From assembly GCA_027627225.1 (NCBI GenBank), contig CM051029.1, positions 73,785,078 through 73,849,077 of the forward strand: 64,000 bases of DNA. The letters run 5' to 3'. The notes below the pieces were generated by a model. That model made no database searches. It saw only the letters and a program-made list of their open reading frames with translations, and was not told the origin of the DNA. The DNA is from Congeria kusceri (lineage: Eukaryota; Mollusca; Bivalvia; Myida; Dreissenidae). This document shows, in pieces, positions 57,801 through 60,185 of the stretch. Every line of letters begins with the position of its first letter. The stretch's first letter is position 1. The translations under genes and the position numbers were made by a program.

Positions 57801-58279
57801 TTTAACATAACAGACCTTGTCTGTGCTTGTTCTCCGTAACCCATGGTCGGATTTTGAGAACTTTACAGGATTCATCAGTATCAATTCTAGTTGTGCATAT
57901 CGTCTGCGGCAGACTTTAGGCGGAGTTATGGCTCTTTGAAGTTGTTGACATAACATACCTTGTCTGTGCTCATTTCCGTAACCACTGCCTGAAATTTGAC
58001 AAAACTTTTCTGAATTGATCAGTACCAAGTGTGGTTGTGCACATCTTCAGAATGTCATGGTAGGTGGACTTTGGCGGGAGTTATGGCGGGGGAGACATAT
58101 GTTTTTTTTCAAAAACAAACTCTAGATTTATAATTCCTGGTATTAGAAAAGAACAGATATTTCATAAGACTTGCACAAATTGCACCATCTACAAGAAATC
58201 TTGTCTAATTACCATAGCAGAAACATGTTTTGTTCTTTTTTCAGGGAGTAAAGACAACACATGTAGAATCTGGAGATGA
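841..58279 (+). CDS. DAW1: DAW1/ODA16, dynein assembly factor with WD repeats 1; 13 coding exons
   Basis: The spliced reading frame joins 841-880, 17678-17750, 18664-18755, 19938-19990, 26823-26881, 34759-34881, 40661-40760, 43760-43867, 46230-46336, 49614-49735, 51232-51404, 56883-57045 and 58245-58279. All introns are GT-AG and all phases agree. The length is 415 aa plus TGA. The start [14 protein letters not shown] and the end CRIWR match vertebrate DAW1 as I remember it. Residues 1-86 form the N-terminal domain. Eight WD40 repeats follow, ending at KVWD 120, KLWS 163, KLWD 205, MVWD 247, KIWE 289, degenerate RCYN 331, RLWD 373 and RIWR 415, most with a GH dipeptide. Known role of the family: a cytosolic/ciliary adaptor linking outer-arm dynein to the IFT-B subunit IFT46, needed for motile cilia. 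The gene looks intact and functional. Its odd points are very large repeat-filled introns and amplified splice junctions. Confidence 0.96.
1200..1440 (+). repeat. Dispersed repeat, inverted partner of 5490-5690
   Basis: Read on the opposite strand, 5490-5690 repeats this stretch. Shared landmarks include ATAAATACAC, GTAGCTCAC, TTTCGACATT and GAGGTCAGGGGGTTCC. The divergence is moderate. The family is not recognised. Confidence 0.65.
1681..2605. mobile_element. Non-autonomous TIR DNA element, 925 bp
   Basis: It starts CATACATGCCATA and ends with the inverted TATGGCATGTATG. The direct repeat CCAAACC flanks both ends (1674-1680 and 2606-2612), a 7-bp target duplication. GTCCCGG motifs lie near both ends. 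It has no coding capacity. Confidence 0.8.
3418..3683. mobile_element. MITE with TAAGGGGC termini
   Basis: TAAGGGGCACCAAAGGGGTA at the left is inverted at the right end as ATTACCCCTTTGGAGCCCC plus TTA, with one mismatch. The length is 266 bp and there is no coding frame. Confidence 0.75.
3899..3990 (+). repeat. SINE-like tRNA-derived head
   Basis: GGGCCCAGCTAGCTTAGTTGG carries an A box, and GAGTTCGAGTCCC about 60 bp later a B box. It is related to the head of the SINE at 52614. The anticodon region is not tRNA-like, so it is not a functional tRNA. Confidence 0.65.
5490..5690 (-). repeat. Dispersed repeat, inverted partner of 1200-1440
   Basis: This is the reverse-oriented copy of the repeat at 1200-1440, directly followed by sequence resembling the start of the 1681 element. 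The pairing suggests that both repeats belong to one larger composite. Confidence 0.65.
7047..7276 (+). repeat. CAGTG-ended repeat, 5' portion (copy A)
   Basis: It starts CAGTGTTGTTTTTTTAGGGCC and matches the left half of the complete copy at 51414-51797, including the stretch CAGAATGTAAGC. The right half is missing. Confidence 0.65.
8070..8633. repeat. Left subterminal palindrome cluster of the transposon
   Basis: Palindromic 14-mers GTAAC....GTTAC occur at 8070-8083, 8417-8430, 8443-8456 and 8620-8633. Three are followed or preceded by TGGTGTCC or its complement. Together with the matching right-hand cluster they look like transposase binding sites. Confidence 0.7.
9498..9514 (-). pseudogene. 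Transposase-like gene exon 7 (stop)
   Basis: The acceptor is TATCTTTTCAG|AT. It encodes DEAWK then TGA. An AATAAA on the minus strand lies at 9241-9236, about 260 bp downstream. Confidence 0.6.
9639..9656 (+). repeat. Poly-G run
   Basis: A run of about 18 G interrupts AT-rich sequence inside the transposon, downstream of the transposase exon 6 donor. It may be a G-quadruplex or an assembly-sensitive homopolymer. Confidence 0.7.
9902..10058 (-). pseudogene. Transposase-like gene exon 6
   Basis: The acceptor is ATCATTTAAG|GT and the donor TTTTCAG|GTATAA. It encodes [20 protein letters not shown] through RLLYKFS, a compact C-terminal domain. Confidence 0.68.
10761..10818 (-). pseudogene. Transposase-like gene exon 5
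   Basis: The acceptor is ATATTCTTAG|GC and the donor GCAGTT|GTAAGC. It encodes [19 protein letters not shown] and turns the phase from 2 to 0, which is exactly what exon 6 needs. Confidence 0.6.
10918..10990 (-). repeat. SINE 3' tail fragment, inverted
   Basis: It resembles the 3' part of the SINE at 52614-52920 in reverse orientation (sequence around TTACGGCGGTCAGT against ACTGACCGCCGTGAT). It lies within an intron of the transposase-like gene. Confidence 0.55.
11117..11248 (-). pseudogene. Transposase-like gene exon 4 (duplicate pair member)
   Basis: The exon is 132 nt between TATGTTTTCAG|GG and CCACA|GTAAGT. It encodes [20 protein letters not shown] and onward, ending SLKP. It is the diverged partner of exon 3. 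Confidence 0.7.
11372..11503 (-). pseudogene. Transposase-like gene exon 3 (duplicate pair member)
   Basis: The exon is 132 nt between TATGTTTTCAG|GG and CCACA|GTAAGT. It begins [20 protein letters not shown], a Ser/Thr-rich linker. It is the same length and phase as exon 4 and shares its first bases and flanking intron, so it arose by tandem exon duplication. Confidence 0.7.
11734..11817 (-). pseudogene. Transposase-like gene exon 2
   Basis: The acceptor is TCAATTTCAG|CT and the donor CCTAG|GTAACT. It encodes [20 protein letters not shown] and a short further stretch, open throughout in the phase supplied by exon 1. Confidence 0.7.
12012..14622 (-). pseudogene. Transposase-like gene exon 1 (large exon with catalytic motifs)
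   Basis: It starts with ATG at 14622 ([13 protein letters not shown]). An in-frame TGA (14407) interrupts [18 protein letters not shown], where an arginine codon CGA would fit. Near 13150 the frame shifts by one base between TGKKKSRK and DASFESES. A second TGA (12767) splits [22 protein letters not shown]. The C-terminal part is acidic and serine-rich. The donor is TTAGA|GTAAGTA at 12011. Confidence 0.8.
15052..16127. repeat. Right subterminal palindrome cluster of the transposon
   Basis: GTAAC....GTTAC sites lie at 15052-15065, 15124-15137, 15280-15293, 15319-15332 and 16114-16127, with decayed ones at 15352 and 15749. The stretches 15052-15137 and 15280-15365 are a tandem duplication. This mirrors the left cluster. 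Confidence 0.7.
17471..17633 (+). repeat. CAGTG-ended repeat, 3' portion (copy C)
   Basis: It matches the right half of 51414-51797 (TTCCCCATCTGAAG...CCCCGCC) and ends ACACACTG. It lies just before DAW1 exon 2. Confidence 0.6.
17678..17750 (+). CDS. DAW1: DAW1 exon 2
   Basis: Encodes residues 14-38 ([20 protein letters not shown]...), nearly identical to vertebrate DAW1 in this stretch. The acceptor is TATTTCAG|GA and the donor GA|GTAAGA, leaving a two-base overhang that exon 3 completes. Confidence 0.95.
17943..18173. mobile_element. Palindrome-core MITE, copy 1
   Basis: The ends are TGAGG...CCTCA. Subterminal GGGAAAACCGGGCTTAA and its complement flank a CCTGTGCAGTCTGCACAGG palindrome. It lies in intron 2. 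Confidence 0.85.
18336..18623 (+). repeat. 32-bp minisatellite, 9 copies, intron 2
   Basis: The unit is AATTTATGTATACCTMGGGG plus TAACAAATGCAT. Units are nearly identical, differing mainly at CTCGG/CTAGG. The array ends 40 bp before exon 3. Confidence 0.95.
18664..18755 (+). CDS. DAW1: DAW1 exon 3
   Basis: Encodes residues 38-69 ([20 protein letters not shown]...). The acceptor is TTTTTCAG|AA. The donor GGCC|GTATCC is weak but is fixed by the continuation into exon 4. A nine-copy 32-bp tandem repeat ends 40 bp upstream of the acceptor. Confidence 0.93.
18756..19937 (+). other. DAW1 intron 3
   Basis: Apart from the MITE at 19188-19450 I see no gene. Around 18,860-19,130 there is a diffuse inverted pairing of CACTTGTCC and GGACAAGTGG motifs that could be an old foldback. 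Confidence 0.5.
19188..19450. mobile_element. Palindrome-core MITE, copy 2 (longest)
   Basis: It holds two copies of the core palindrome (CCCGGATTAGCCTGTGCAG and its complement) separated by a spacer with ACCATAAAAGCGGAAAG. It lies in intron 3. Confidence 0.88.
19938..19990 (+). CDS. DAW1: DAW1 exon 4
   Basis: Encodes residues 69-86 ([17 protein letters not shown]). The acceptor is GCTGACAG|GT and the donor AAA|GTAAGT. It ends the N-terminal domain that precedes the WD40 propeller. Confidence 0.94.
20722..20767. repeat. Short foldback
   Basis: TTCTGACCAGTAACGCGATTT pairs with AAATCGCAATGACTGGTCGG across a 3-base loop, with one or two mismatches. Confidence 0.75.
21137..21252. repeat. GC-rich 116-bp palindrome
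   Basis: ATATACGGCAGAGCTGGGC is mirrored at the far end, and TCTATAATCGGCCC and TATAACGGCCC pair inwards around CTCGGG. It is near-perfect over its whole length and much more GC-rich than its surroundings. Confidence 0.9.
21308..21467. mobile_element. Palindrome-core MITE, copy 3 (short form)
   Basis: TGAGGCGTGTCATGGGAAAA is inverted exactly at the right end. The first core palindrome and spacer are deleted, leaving 160 bp. It lies in intron 4. Confidence 0.86.
22395..22715 (+). repeat. 46-bp minisatellite, about 7 copies
   Basis: The unit is AACAAGTTGTATAATGGCTT plus CAATATACAACAACGTGTCATAAATT, with small indels in some copies. Confidence 0.9.
22941..22996. repeat. 19-bp perfect inverted repeat
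   Basis: AGCCCGTCAGCAAACATTG at 22941-22959 is exactly inverted at 22978-22996, with an 18-base loop. Confidence 0.9.
24448..25944 (+). repeat. 1.5-kb dispersed repeat with internal ~150-bp tandem units
   Basis: It begins AAGAGGGCCATGATGGCCC and ends GGGCTCAGATGAGCT. Inside, units with 'ACAAACTGTGCAAGATTGG', 'AAGTCTCTATCCTGAA' and 'AAAGGGCAATAACTCTGG' recur about five times. I know elements of this style from bivalve genomes. The open frames across it are by-products of the repeat. Confidence 0.7.
26823..26881 (+). CDS. DAW1: DAW1 exon 5
   Basis: Encodes residues 87-106 ([19 protein letters not shown]), the first half of WD repeat 1. The acceptor is TATTTTTCAG|GT and the donor AG|GTAAGT. 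Confidence 0.95.
27708..28240 (+). pseudogene. DIRS gag-like fragment
   Basis: Fragments in shifted frames read KYKIPKN...[11 protein letters not shown] and [43 protein letters not shown]. This is the pattern of DIRS-1 capsid-like proteins. At least two frame breaks are present. Confidence 0.65.
28670..28850 (+). pseudogene. DIRS reverse transcriptase fragment, 5' part
   Basis: It reads [20 protein letters not shown], then [20 protein letters not shown] and a stop. This is the conserved beginning of the RT domain. It is interrupted at 28852 by a LINE, and its continuation is at 30079. Confidence 0.75.
28852..30078 (-). mobile_element. 5'-truncated LINE nested in the DIRS element
   Basis: The 14-bp target duplication TTGGTTATATTAAT lies at 28852-28865 and 30065-30078. 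A T-run of about 23 at the left end is the poly(A) tail read on the + strand. The minus-strand frame runs without a stop from the right junction to 29403. Confidence 0.88.
29403..30065 (-). CDS. LINE ORF2 C-terminal fragment with zf-RVT-like domain
   Basis: 220 aa, open from the truncation point. [14 protein letters not shown], then [20 protein letters not shown] and SITHLFWEC form the CxxC...HxxxxC reverse-transcriptase-associated zinc-binding pattern. It contains no RT or endonuclease domain. It is the dead end of a retrotransposed copy, though its frame is still clean, suggesting a young insertion. Confidence 0.78.
   Translation of the reverse strand: MKNVNLEQYKVHSYPILSTHIKPIIMNSCNKLLYNMLKQNSEIPTCQTKWNEYFANDTIQWKNVHGQVFKKTNNTYIQWLQTRIVHRILGTNSLLFKMGLSDSNTCTFCKMSEESITHLFWECNTVQLLIKDISDSLINANIQIEINCKMLLLGDTNVNDNCFILFMEIKKYIFACKRKEVIPTFQGLKASLRLALNIYASTTSESNKEIYWIVIRLLCN
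30079..32105 (+). pseudogene. DIRS RT/RNase H/recombinase remnants, 3' part
   Basis: After the LINE, the RT frame resumes. [20 protein letters not shown], then [18 protein letters not shown] and [12 protein letters not shown]...[11 protein letters not shown] fit RNase H and the region downstream in DIRS polyproteins. The stretch 31700-32105 resembles a tyrosine recombinase only weakly. Many stops and shifts are present. Confidence 0.6.
32113..32374. mobile_element. Palindrome-core MITE, copy 4, inside the DIRS element
   Basis: A full-length form with both palindromes, inserted in the recombinase-like part of the decayed DIRS element, so it is younger than that insertion. Confidence 0.85.
32998..34580 (+). 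other. DAW1 intron 5, 3' part
   Basis: Several TTCCTATATTT motifs flank both sides of the DIRS insertion (26940-27020 and 32990-33370), marking one older repeat that it split. The stretches 33440-33570 and 34035-34140 are diverged direct duplicates. No coding evidence. Confidence 0.55.
34581..34744. mobile_element. Palindrome-core MITE, copy 5, next to the exon 6 acceptor
   Basis: A right-hand portion ending ATGACACGCCTCA only 14 bp before exon 6, so part of the upstream splice context comes from the MITE. Confidence 0.8.
34759..34881 (+). CDS. DAW1: DAW1 exon 6 (its 3' end seeds a giant tandem array)
   Basis: Encodes residues 106-147: the end of WD1 ([14 protein letters not shown]) and the start of WD2 ([16 protein letters not shown]). 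The acceptor GTTTCAG|TT lies only 14 bp after a MITE. The donor is TATGG|GTAAGT. The last 32 nt of the exon plus 15 nt of intron form the 47-bp unit repeated through intron 6. Reading past the donor gives GGG-TAA, an immediate stop. Confidence 0.95.
34842..40570 (+). repeat. 47-bp array made of the exon 6 end and its 5' splice site, about 120 copies
   Basis: Each unit contains GTGTATGCAATAGCCTACAA plus TAACCCCTATGG, the last 32 nt of exon 6, followed by GTGAGTGTCAGTGTA (GTAAGT in the native donor and in some early copies). It fills about 98% of intron 6. Early units match the exon best, middle units carry CTCTGTGGG, and late units are shortened to 44-45 bp with GTGAGTCAATG. About four fifths of the units keep a consensus-like donor. 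Confidence 0.97.
40661..40760 (+). CDS. DAW1: DAW1 exon 7
   Basis: Encodes residues 147-180 ([20 protein letters not shown]...HTAEI), completing WD2 and starting WD3. The acceptor is GTGCTTCAG|GG and the donor ATT|GTAAGC. The 47-bp array stops about 90 bp upstream. Confidence 0.96.
40761..41150 (+). other. Start of DAW1 intron 7
   Basis: The sequence 40860-41150 is more GC-rich than average but has no recognisable coding frame or repeat boundary. Related words (CGGTGCC, GCGATCGG) recur around 41900-42240. Confidence 0.4.
41151..41830. mobile_element. CAGCG-ended MITE, copy 1
   Basis: It begins CAGCGTTTTTCCTC and ends with the inverted GAGGAAAATCGCTG. The direct repeat GTATAGA flanks it (41144-41150 and 41831-41837). 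It contains TTGGGAATGGTACCG near both ends in opposite orientation. 680 bp, no coding frame. Confidence 0.82.
42387..43726. mobile_element. CAGCG-ended MITE, copy 2, split by another element
   Basis: It begins CAGCGTTTTTCCTCA and ends GAAGAAAAACGCTG. CATTG flanks both ends. GGTACC and ATTCCCAA motifs match copy 1. The element at 42549-43533 is inserted in it. It ends 33 bp before exon 8. Confidence 0.75.
42549..43533. mobile_element. Non-autonomous TA-target element (mariner/pogo-like), nested
   Basis: TACACTGCAGATCC at the left is exactly inverted (GGATCTGCAGTGTA) at the right, consistent with TA target duplication. Repeated TATCGCGAT and ATATCACGAT palindromes occur in both ends. The TIR style suggests the Tc1/mariner-pogo group. 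No transposase is present. Confidence 0.72.
43760..43867 (+). CDS. DAW1: DAW1 exon 8 (its 3' end seeds a tandem array)
   Basis: Encodes residues 181-216 ([18 protein letters not shown]...EVASLN), the end of WD3 and start of WD4. The acceptor is TTCTTCAG|GT and the donor AAT|GTGAGT. The final 25-30 nt of the exon plus the donor recur about 25 times directly downstream. Confidence 0.95.
43835..45207 (+). repeat. Array made of the exon 8 end and its 5' splice site, about 25 copies
   Basis: The unit is GACAGGAGGTTGCCTCCCTC, then AAT and the donor GTGAGTACACAC, then a linker. The linker has two forms, giving units of about 49 and 55 bp (GTAGGGTCTGGGTG and ACAGTGTATGGGTCTGGGTG). Twenty-five GACAGGAG copies follow the real exon copy. 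Variation at GGTTGCC/GATTGCC shows blocks of shared ancestry. Confidence 0.96.
45208..46229 (+). other. DAW1 intron 8, non-array part
   Basis: Holds the foldback at 45367-45514. The rest is AT-rich with no gene. Confidence 0.55.
45367..45514. repeat. Foldback MITE with GAGTGGC loop
   Basis: Arms around TTTTAATTCACGAGTGATCG and ATATTTTCACGAGTGGC are inverted at the right side (GCCACGAGTGAAAAAATAT). It forms a long hairpin of 148 bp. Confidence 0.8.
46230..46336 (+). CDS. DAW1: DAW1 exon 9
   Basis: Encodes residues 217-252 ([20 protein letters not shown]...), the bulk of WD4 ending MVWD and the start of WD5. The acceptor is CATTTCAG|GG and the donor AA|GTAAGT. Confidence 0.96.
46857..47890 (+). 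repeat. 61-bp minisatellite, about 17 copies, intron 9
   Basis: The unit contains AGCAGCCTGGACAGTTCAGT, CAGGAGTACATGTATCTCCC and ATTCCCACACTTGCTGACCC. It is not derived from a DAW1 exon. Confidence 0.95.
48635..48793. repeat. Foldback MITE, 159 bp
   Basis: GGAATATTACGCTAGTCAGT and TTCCAAGAG...GTATTAGTC are mirrored at the right end with few mismatches, giving a near-complete hairpin centred on GATACAAAAT/ATCACAC. Confidence 0.88.
49614..49735 (+). CDS. DAW1: DAW1 exon 10
   Basis: Encodes residues 252-293 ([20 protein letters not shown]...KIWETNH), WD5. The acceptor is TTTTGCAG|GC. The donor CACG|GTAGGA is rather weak. A 30-bp minisatellite starts about 25 bp downstream. Confidence 0.95.
49762..50178 (+). 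repeat. 30-bp minisatellite, about 14 copies, intron 10
   Basis: The unit is ATAGAACCCTAGCCATATCT plus CCTGACAGTG. It starts about 25 bp after the exon 10 donor but does not include exon sequence. Confidence 0.95.
50190..50850 (+). repeat. Dispersed repeat with ~155-bp internal units
   Basis: It starts TTATGCCCCC. Inside, GCATAATTTTGTCTAGCAT, GACGGTGTGTCGCGC and CAAGGTCACACTTAAAGGTC recur in about four units. A related TTATGCCCCC start occurs at 63583. Confidence 0.7.
50973..51198. mobile_element. Palindrome-core MITE, copy 6, next to the exon 11 acceptor
   Basis: Both core palindromes are present and the left end is eroded. The right end CCTCA lies 33 bp before exon 11. Confidence 0.8.
51232..51404 (+). 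CDS. DAW1: DAW1 exon 11
   Basis: Encodes residues 293-350, covering WD6 and the start of WD7. WD6 ends in a degenerate RCYN; the same position is also non-WD in vertebrate DAW1. The acceptor TGTTACAG|GC lies 33 bp after a MITE. The donor AAG|GTCTGT is weak. A CAGTG-ended repeat begins 10 bp into the intron, and a decayed copy of this exon's end lies at 51897. Confidence 0.93.
51414..51797. mobile_element. CAGTG-ended element, complete copy B
   Basis: It begins CAGTGTTTTTTTTAGAACC and ends AAAAAAAACACTG, an inverted pair of hAT-like type. No clear target duplication is visible. It is inserted 10 bp after the exon 11 donor. Confidence 0.7.
51897..51938 (+). pseudogene. Decayed duplicate of the exon 11 3' end with donor
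   Basis: It translates as [14 protein letters not shown], against [14 protein letters not shown] in exon 11, followed by GTTTCTGGAC against GTCTGTGGAC. Downstream sequence also corresponds (ATTTTA.T.AGAAGTCATT at 51804 and 51953; AGTCTGTTTTCTGTATGCAT at 51859 and 52578). Confidence 0.78.
51972..52531. mobile_element. GACTATTCGAAG-ended element, copy 1
   Basis: TIRs are GGACTATTCGAAG and CTTCGAACAGTC, with TTAGCT at both outer edges. The internal ~150-bp units carry ACTTCAAAACTACATAAGT and AGAGTTATGCCCCTTTTTCA. It is inserted in the duplicated exon 11 flank. Confidence 0.75.
52614..52920 (+). repeat. tRNA-derived SINE
   Basis: The head GCCGGGCCCAGCTAGCTCAG...TGGTAGAGCG holds an A box and GTGAGTTCGAACCCCAGCCC a B box. 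GCCGGGC can pair with GCCCGGC, but four extra bases spoil a true tRNA fold. The tail includes ACTGACCGCCGTGATATGAC and ends in an A-rich stretch. It is a SINE and not a tRNA gene. Confidence 0.8.
53219..54075. repeat. 31-bp minisatellite with an inverted block
   Basis: The unit is AATAAGACCTATATTCATGC plus AATACTACCAC. Direct copies run 53243-53600, inverted copies about 53600-53745, then direct copies again to 54075. CTCTGCATGTGTCATGATGG at 53219 and 53399 is also present inverted at about 53694, so it can fold into long hairpins. Confidence 0.92.
54117..54560 (+). repeat. Dispersed tRNA-like repeat, copy 2
   Basis: Direct match to 45-440 over about 400 bp, including TAGCGCAGTTGATTAAAGCG and GAGTTCGATACCCGG. 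Divergence is modest. Confidence 0.78.
54782..55190 (+). repeat. 44-bp minisatellite, about 9 copies
   Basis: The unit is AAAAGGAGTAGGGGGGAAAG plus CCAATTCATTGACATTTTCTAATG, with variable G-run length. Confidence 0.93.
55264..55660 (+). repeat. 76-bp minisatellite, about 5 copies
   Basis: The unit contains CCCAGAGGGGCAGCAGGGAG, ATTTCATAGATTTTCAATAT and TTCTCTGTTAAACAG. It directly precedes the exon 12 acceptor array. Confidence 0.92.
55683..56900 (+). repeat. 68-bp array made of the exon 12 start and its 3' splice site, 17 decoys plus the real one
   Basis: The unit reads CTGCTACTTTGCTCTGGCTC, CTCTCCTATACATGACTGTG, TTTTGTAG, then CTCACGTTCAACCCTCAA (the first 18 nt of exon 12), then CC. Decoy exon starts begin at 55735. 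The eighteenth copy, at 56883, is the real exon. Two decoys carry CTCATG or TTCACG. Confidence 0.97.
56883..57045 (+). CDS. DAW1: DAW1 exon 12 (its 5' end seeds a tandem array)
   Basis: Encodes residues 351-405 ([20 protein letters not shown]...), the end of WD7 and most of WD8. The acceptor is GTTTTGTAG|CTCACG, the last of 18 nearly identical acceptor copies, and the only one followed by GGCACAACGG and the WD40 frame. The donor is ACTG|GTAATG, followed at once by a trinucleotide-rich microsatellite. Confidence 0.94.
57046..57345 (+). repeat. TTG/CTG-rich microsatellite after the exon 12 donor
   Basis: Imperfect repeats of GTTGTTGCAGCTGTTGTTAT. About ten TTGCAG strings resemble 3' splice sites. 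Reading through the exon 12 donor gives a leucine-rich open frame to 57452 that is not part of DAW1. Confidence 0.9.
57423..58110 (+). repeat. Dispersed repeat with ~120-bp units in intron 12
   Basis: Units contain ACCTTGTCTGTGCTTGTTCT, CCGTAACCC.TGGTCAGATT and TTTGGCGGAGTTATGG, repeated about four times. GGAGACAT motifs mark both ends. Confidence 0.72.
58245..58279 (+). CDS. DAW1: DAW1 exon 13 (stop codon)
   Basis: Encodes [11 protein letters not shown] and TGA, the conserved C-terminus of the family. The acceptor is TTTTTTCAG|GG. The 3' UTR follows. Confidence 0.95.
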
Positions 58280-58899
58280 AAATGAGACAAAAGATGACAC
58301 TCCTAGTCATTGTAACTGTTGCCATGGCAGCCTACAGGAGGGGGTGGGGGGTTCATTTGATCTGCCGATATGAAACCAACAGACTGATTGGTGCATTATG
58401 CTCGTGACCCCAGGCAGATCTGAGCACAGTTACAATTATTTCGCGTTTAGGTACAGAGAATTAAAATTGGCAAGATCATATTTGTCTAAATATATATATA
58501 TTTTTTTGCATTGAATTACTGACTTCTGTTTTGCAATTTTAACTTCTTTCACAAACACATCTGGATGCAAATGTTAATTTAAGAGTGATGGGGCTAAAAA
58601 CTGTCATTCAATTTATGCGTGAAATTCACTTATTTTGTTCTACTTTTAAAAAAGCCTTAATCAGCTTCTAGCTTAACGTTAACATGTCATTTTTGACATT
58701 AACATCTGCTGGATTATGTTGATGTAAATATGTTACCATTGACATGAAGATTGGTTATAATTATAGAGAGGTGGTATTCATATTTTTTCATGGAGTTGCG
58801 AAGTTGGCCACATAATATTGACTTGAAGTTTTGTACGCCAGTCGAGGGCAGAAAGTGAAACTGTTGTATCTGCTGATCATTTCTATATCAGATATATAG

Positions 58900-59018
58900 G
58901 ATCTGACACGAGTTGTCAGTTCATACCATATTTTATTAAAAAAGTTCAGGAATTTTGTACTAACGAATTTCCTGGACCAGTTTAATAAAATATGGTAGAA
59001 AATGACGAGTGTCAAATC
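58900..59018. repeat. Foldback, 119 bp
   Basis: GATCTGACACGAGTTGTCA and ATACCATATTTTATTAAA are mirrored by TTTAATAAAATATGGTA and ACGAGTGTCAAATC. Confidence 0.8.
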
Positions 59019-59601
59019 GTTTTTATCACACGCTTTTAAACGAAAAGAAAAGTCTAATTTTACCAAAACATGTTGATTAATCCTAAAAGTTGTGTATTGG
59101 CATGACGTCATTTCATGCTGATGACGTCATTTCACCAAAATAACGTGCGATTGGTCAGTCAAACAATATGTAGCCAATGAAAATGTTCAGAATGTTATCT
59201 TACACATGTGTAAGATAGAAATATTCGAAATGGTTGTATTACACGGGAGACAAGGTATAGCATGTGATAAACAATAGTTCCATACTCAACCCTCGAAATG
59301 TGTTTTTTGTAATTAAATTGGAATGAAATATACCCGGTTAAAAACAACAACACTATTAAATGTAACAGATAATGATCTGATGATCTACAAAAATGTACTT
59401 AGTAGTGTTTTTCGTTTGTCTACGGATGGTTAAACAACAGTCAACGTTGCTTAGATTGCATGCATTGTGTATGCTCTTTATTGACATTTTATTTGTCTTC
59501 TACCTTTCTTAAAATCTTGATTTTCTTGTAAATATTATATATTCCTTTTTTACATAGAAAAACTTGTCAATATGTGCTTTGTATAAAGTGTGAATGAAAA
59601 T

Positions 59602-59824
59602 TAGCCGTGTCGTGGGAAAACTGGGCTTAATGCATGTGCGTAATGTGTCATCCCGGATTAGCCTGTGCAGACGACACTTTCCGCCAACAGTGGATTTATG
59701 TTAAAAAGGGACTTCCTTCAAACAGAAAATACCATAAAAGAGGAAAGTGTCGTCCCGGATCAGCCTGTGCAGGACGACACTTTACGCACATGCATTAAGC
59801 CTAGTTTTCCCACGACACGCCTCA
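59602..59824. mobile_element. Palindrome-core MITE, copy 7, in the 3' UTR
   Basis: CGTGTCGTGGGAAAACTGGG at the left is mirrored by CCCACGACACGCCTCA at the right. The cores are shortened. Confidence 0.82.
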
Positions 59825-60116
59825 AATATATTTTGTTATGAATTGTATATTTATATATTAGTGATTGAAACATTCCAGTGTGGTTTGTGGTAACACTGCT
59901 GTTCATATTTATGCATTTGTTTGTCGAAATTTGTCGGAGATGTGTGTGCATATGTACTGGTAATGAATTAGGTATGTAATTTGGTTGCATGAATTTTATC
60001 ATATGATCTTTGAAAACAGGACTTTCGCTGCTTGACGTTTCATTTCATTTTGTTTTTGCTGTATAATCATTTTACTGTGTCAAAATTGTGTAAATTCGTG
60101 AAAAAAAAATTTAGAA

Positions 60117-60167
60117 AATAAATGTGTGTTTTGTAATTCTTCCAAATTAAAATCTTATGTTAATAAA
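60117..60167 (+). other. Two AATAAA polyadenylation signals
   Basis: AATAAA occurs at 60117-60122 and again at 60162-60167, followed by a T-rich stretch. They are the first closely paired canonical signals I noticed downstream of the DAW1 stop. They may instead serve no transcript. Confidence 0.45.
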
Positions 60168-60185
60168 GTTCTTTTGCAAATGACC

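Larger units (their letters stand above)
58280..60185 (+). other. DAW1: Probable DAW1 3' UTR, with a foldback and a MITE
   Basis: There is no further coding frame after the TGA. The sequence runs to two AATAAA signals at 60117-60122 and 60162-60167. It contains a foldback at 58900-59018 and a MITE at 59602-59824. A shorter 3' end is possible, so the extent is inferred. Confidence 0.5.
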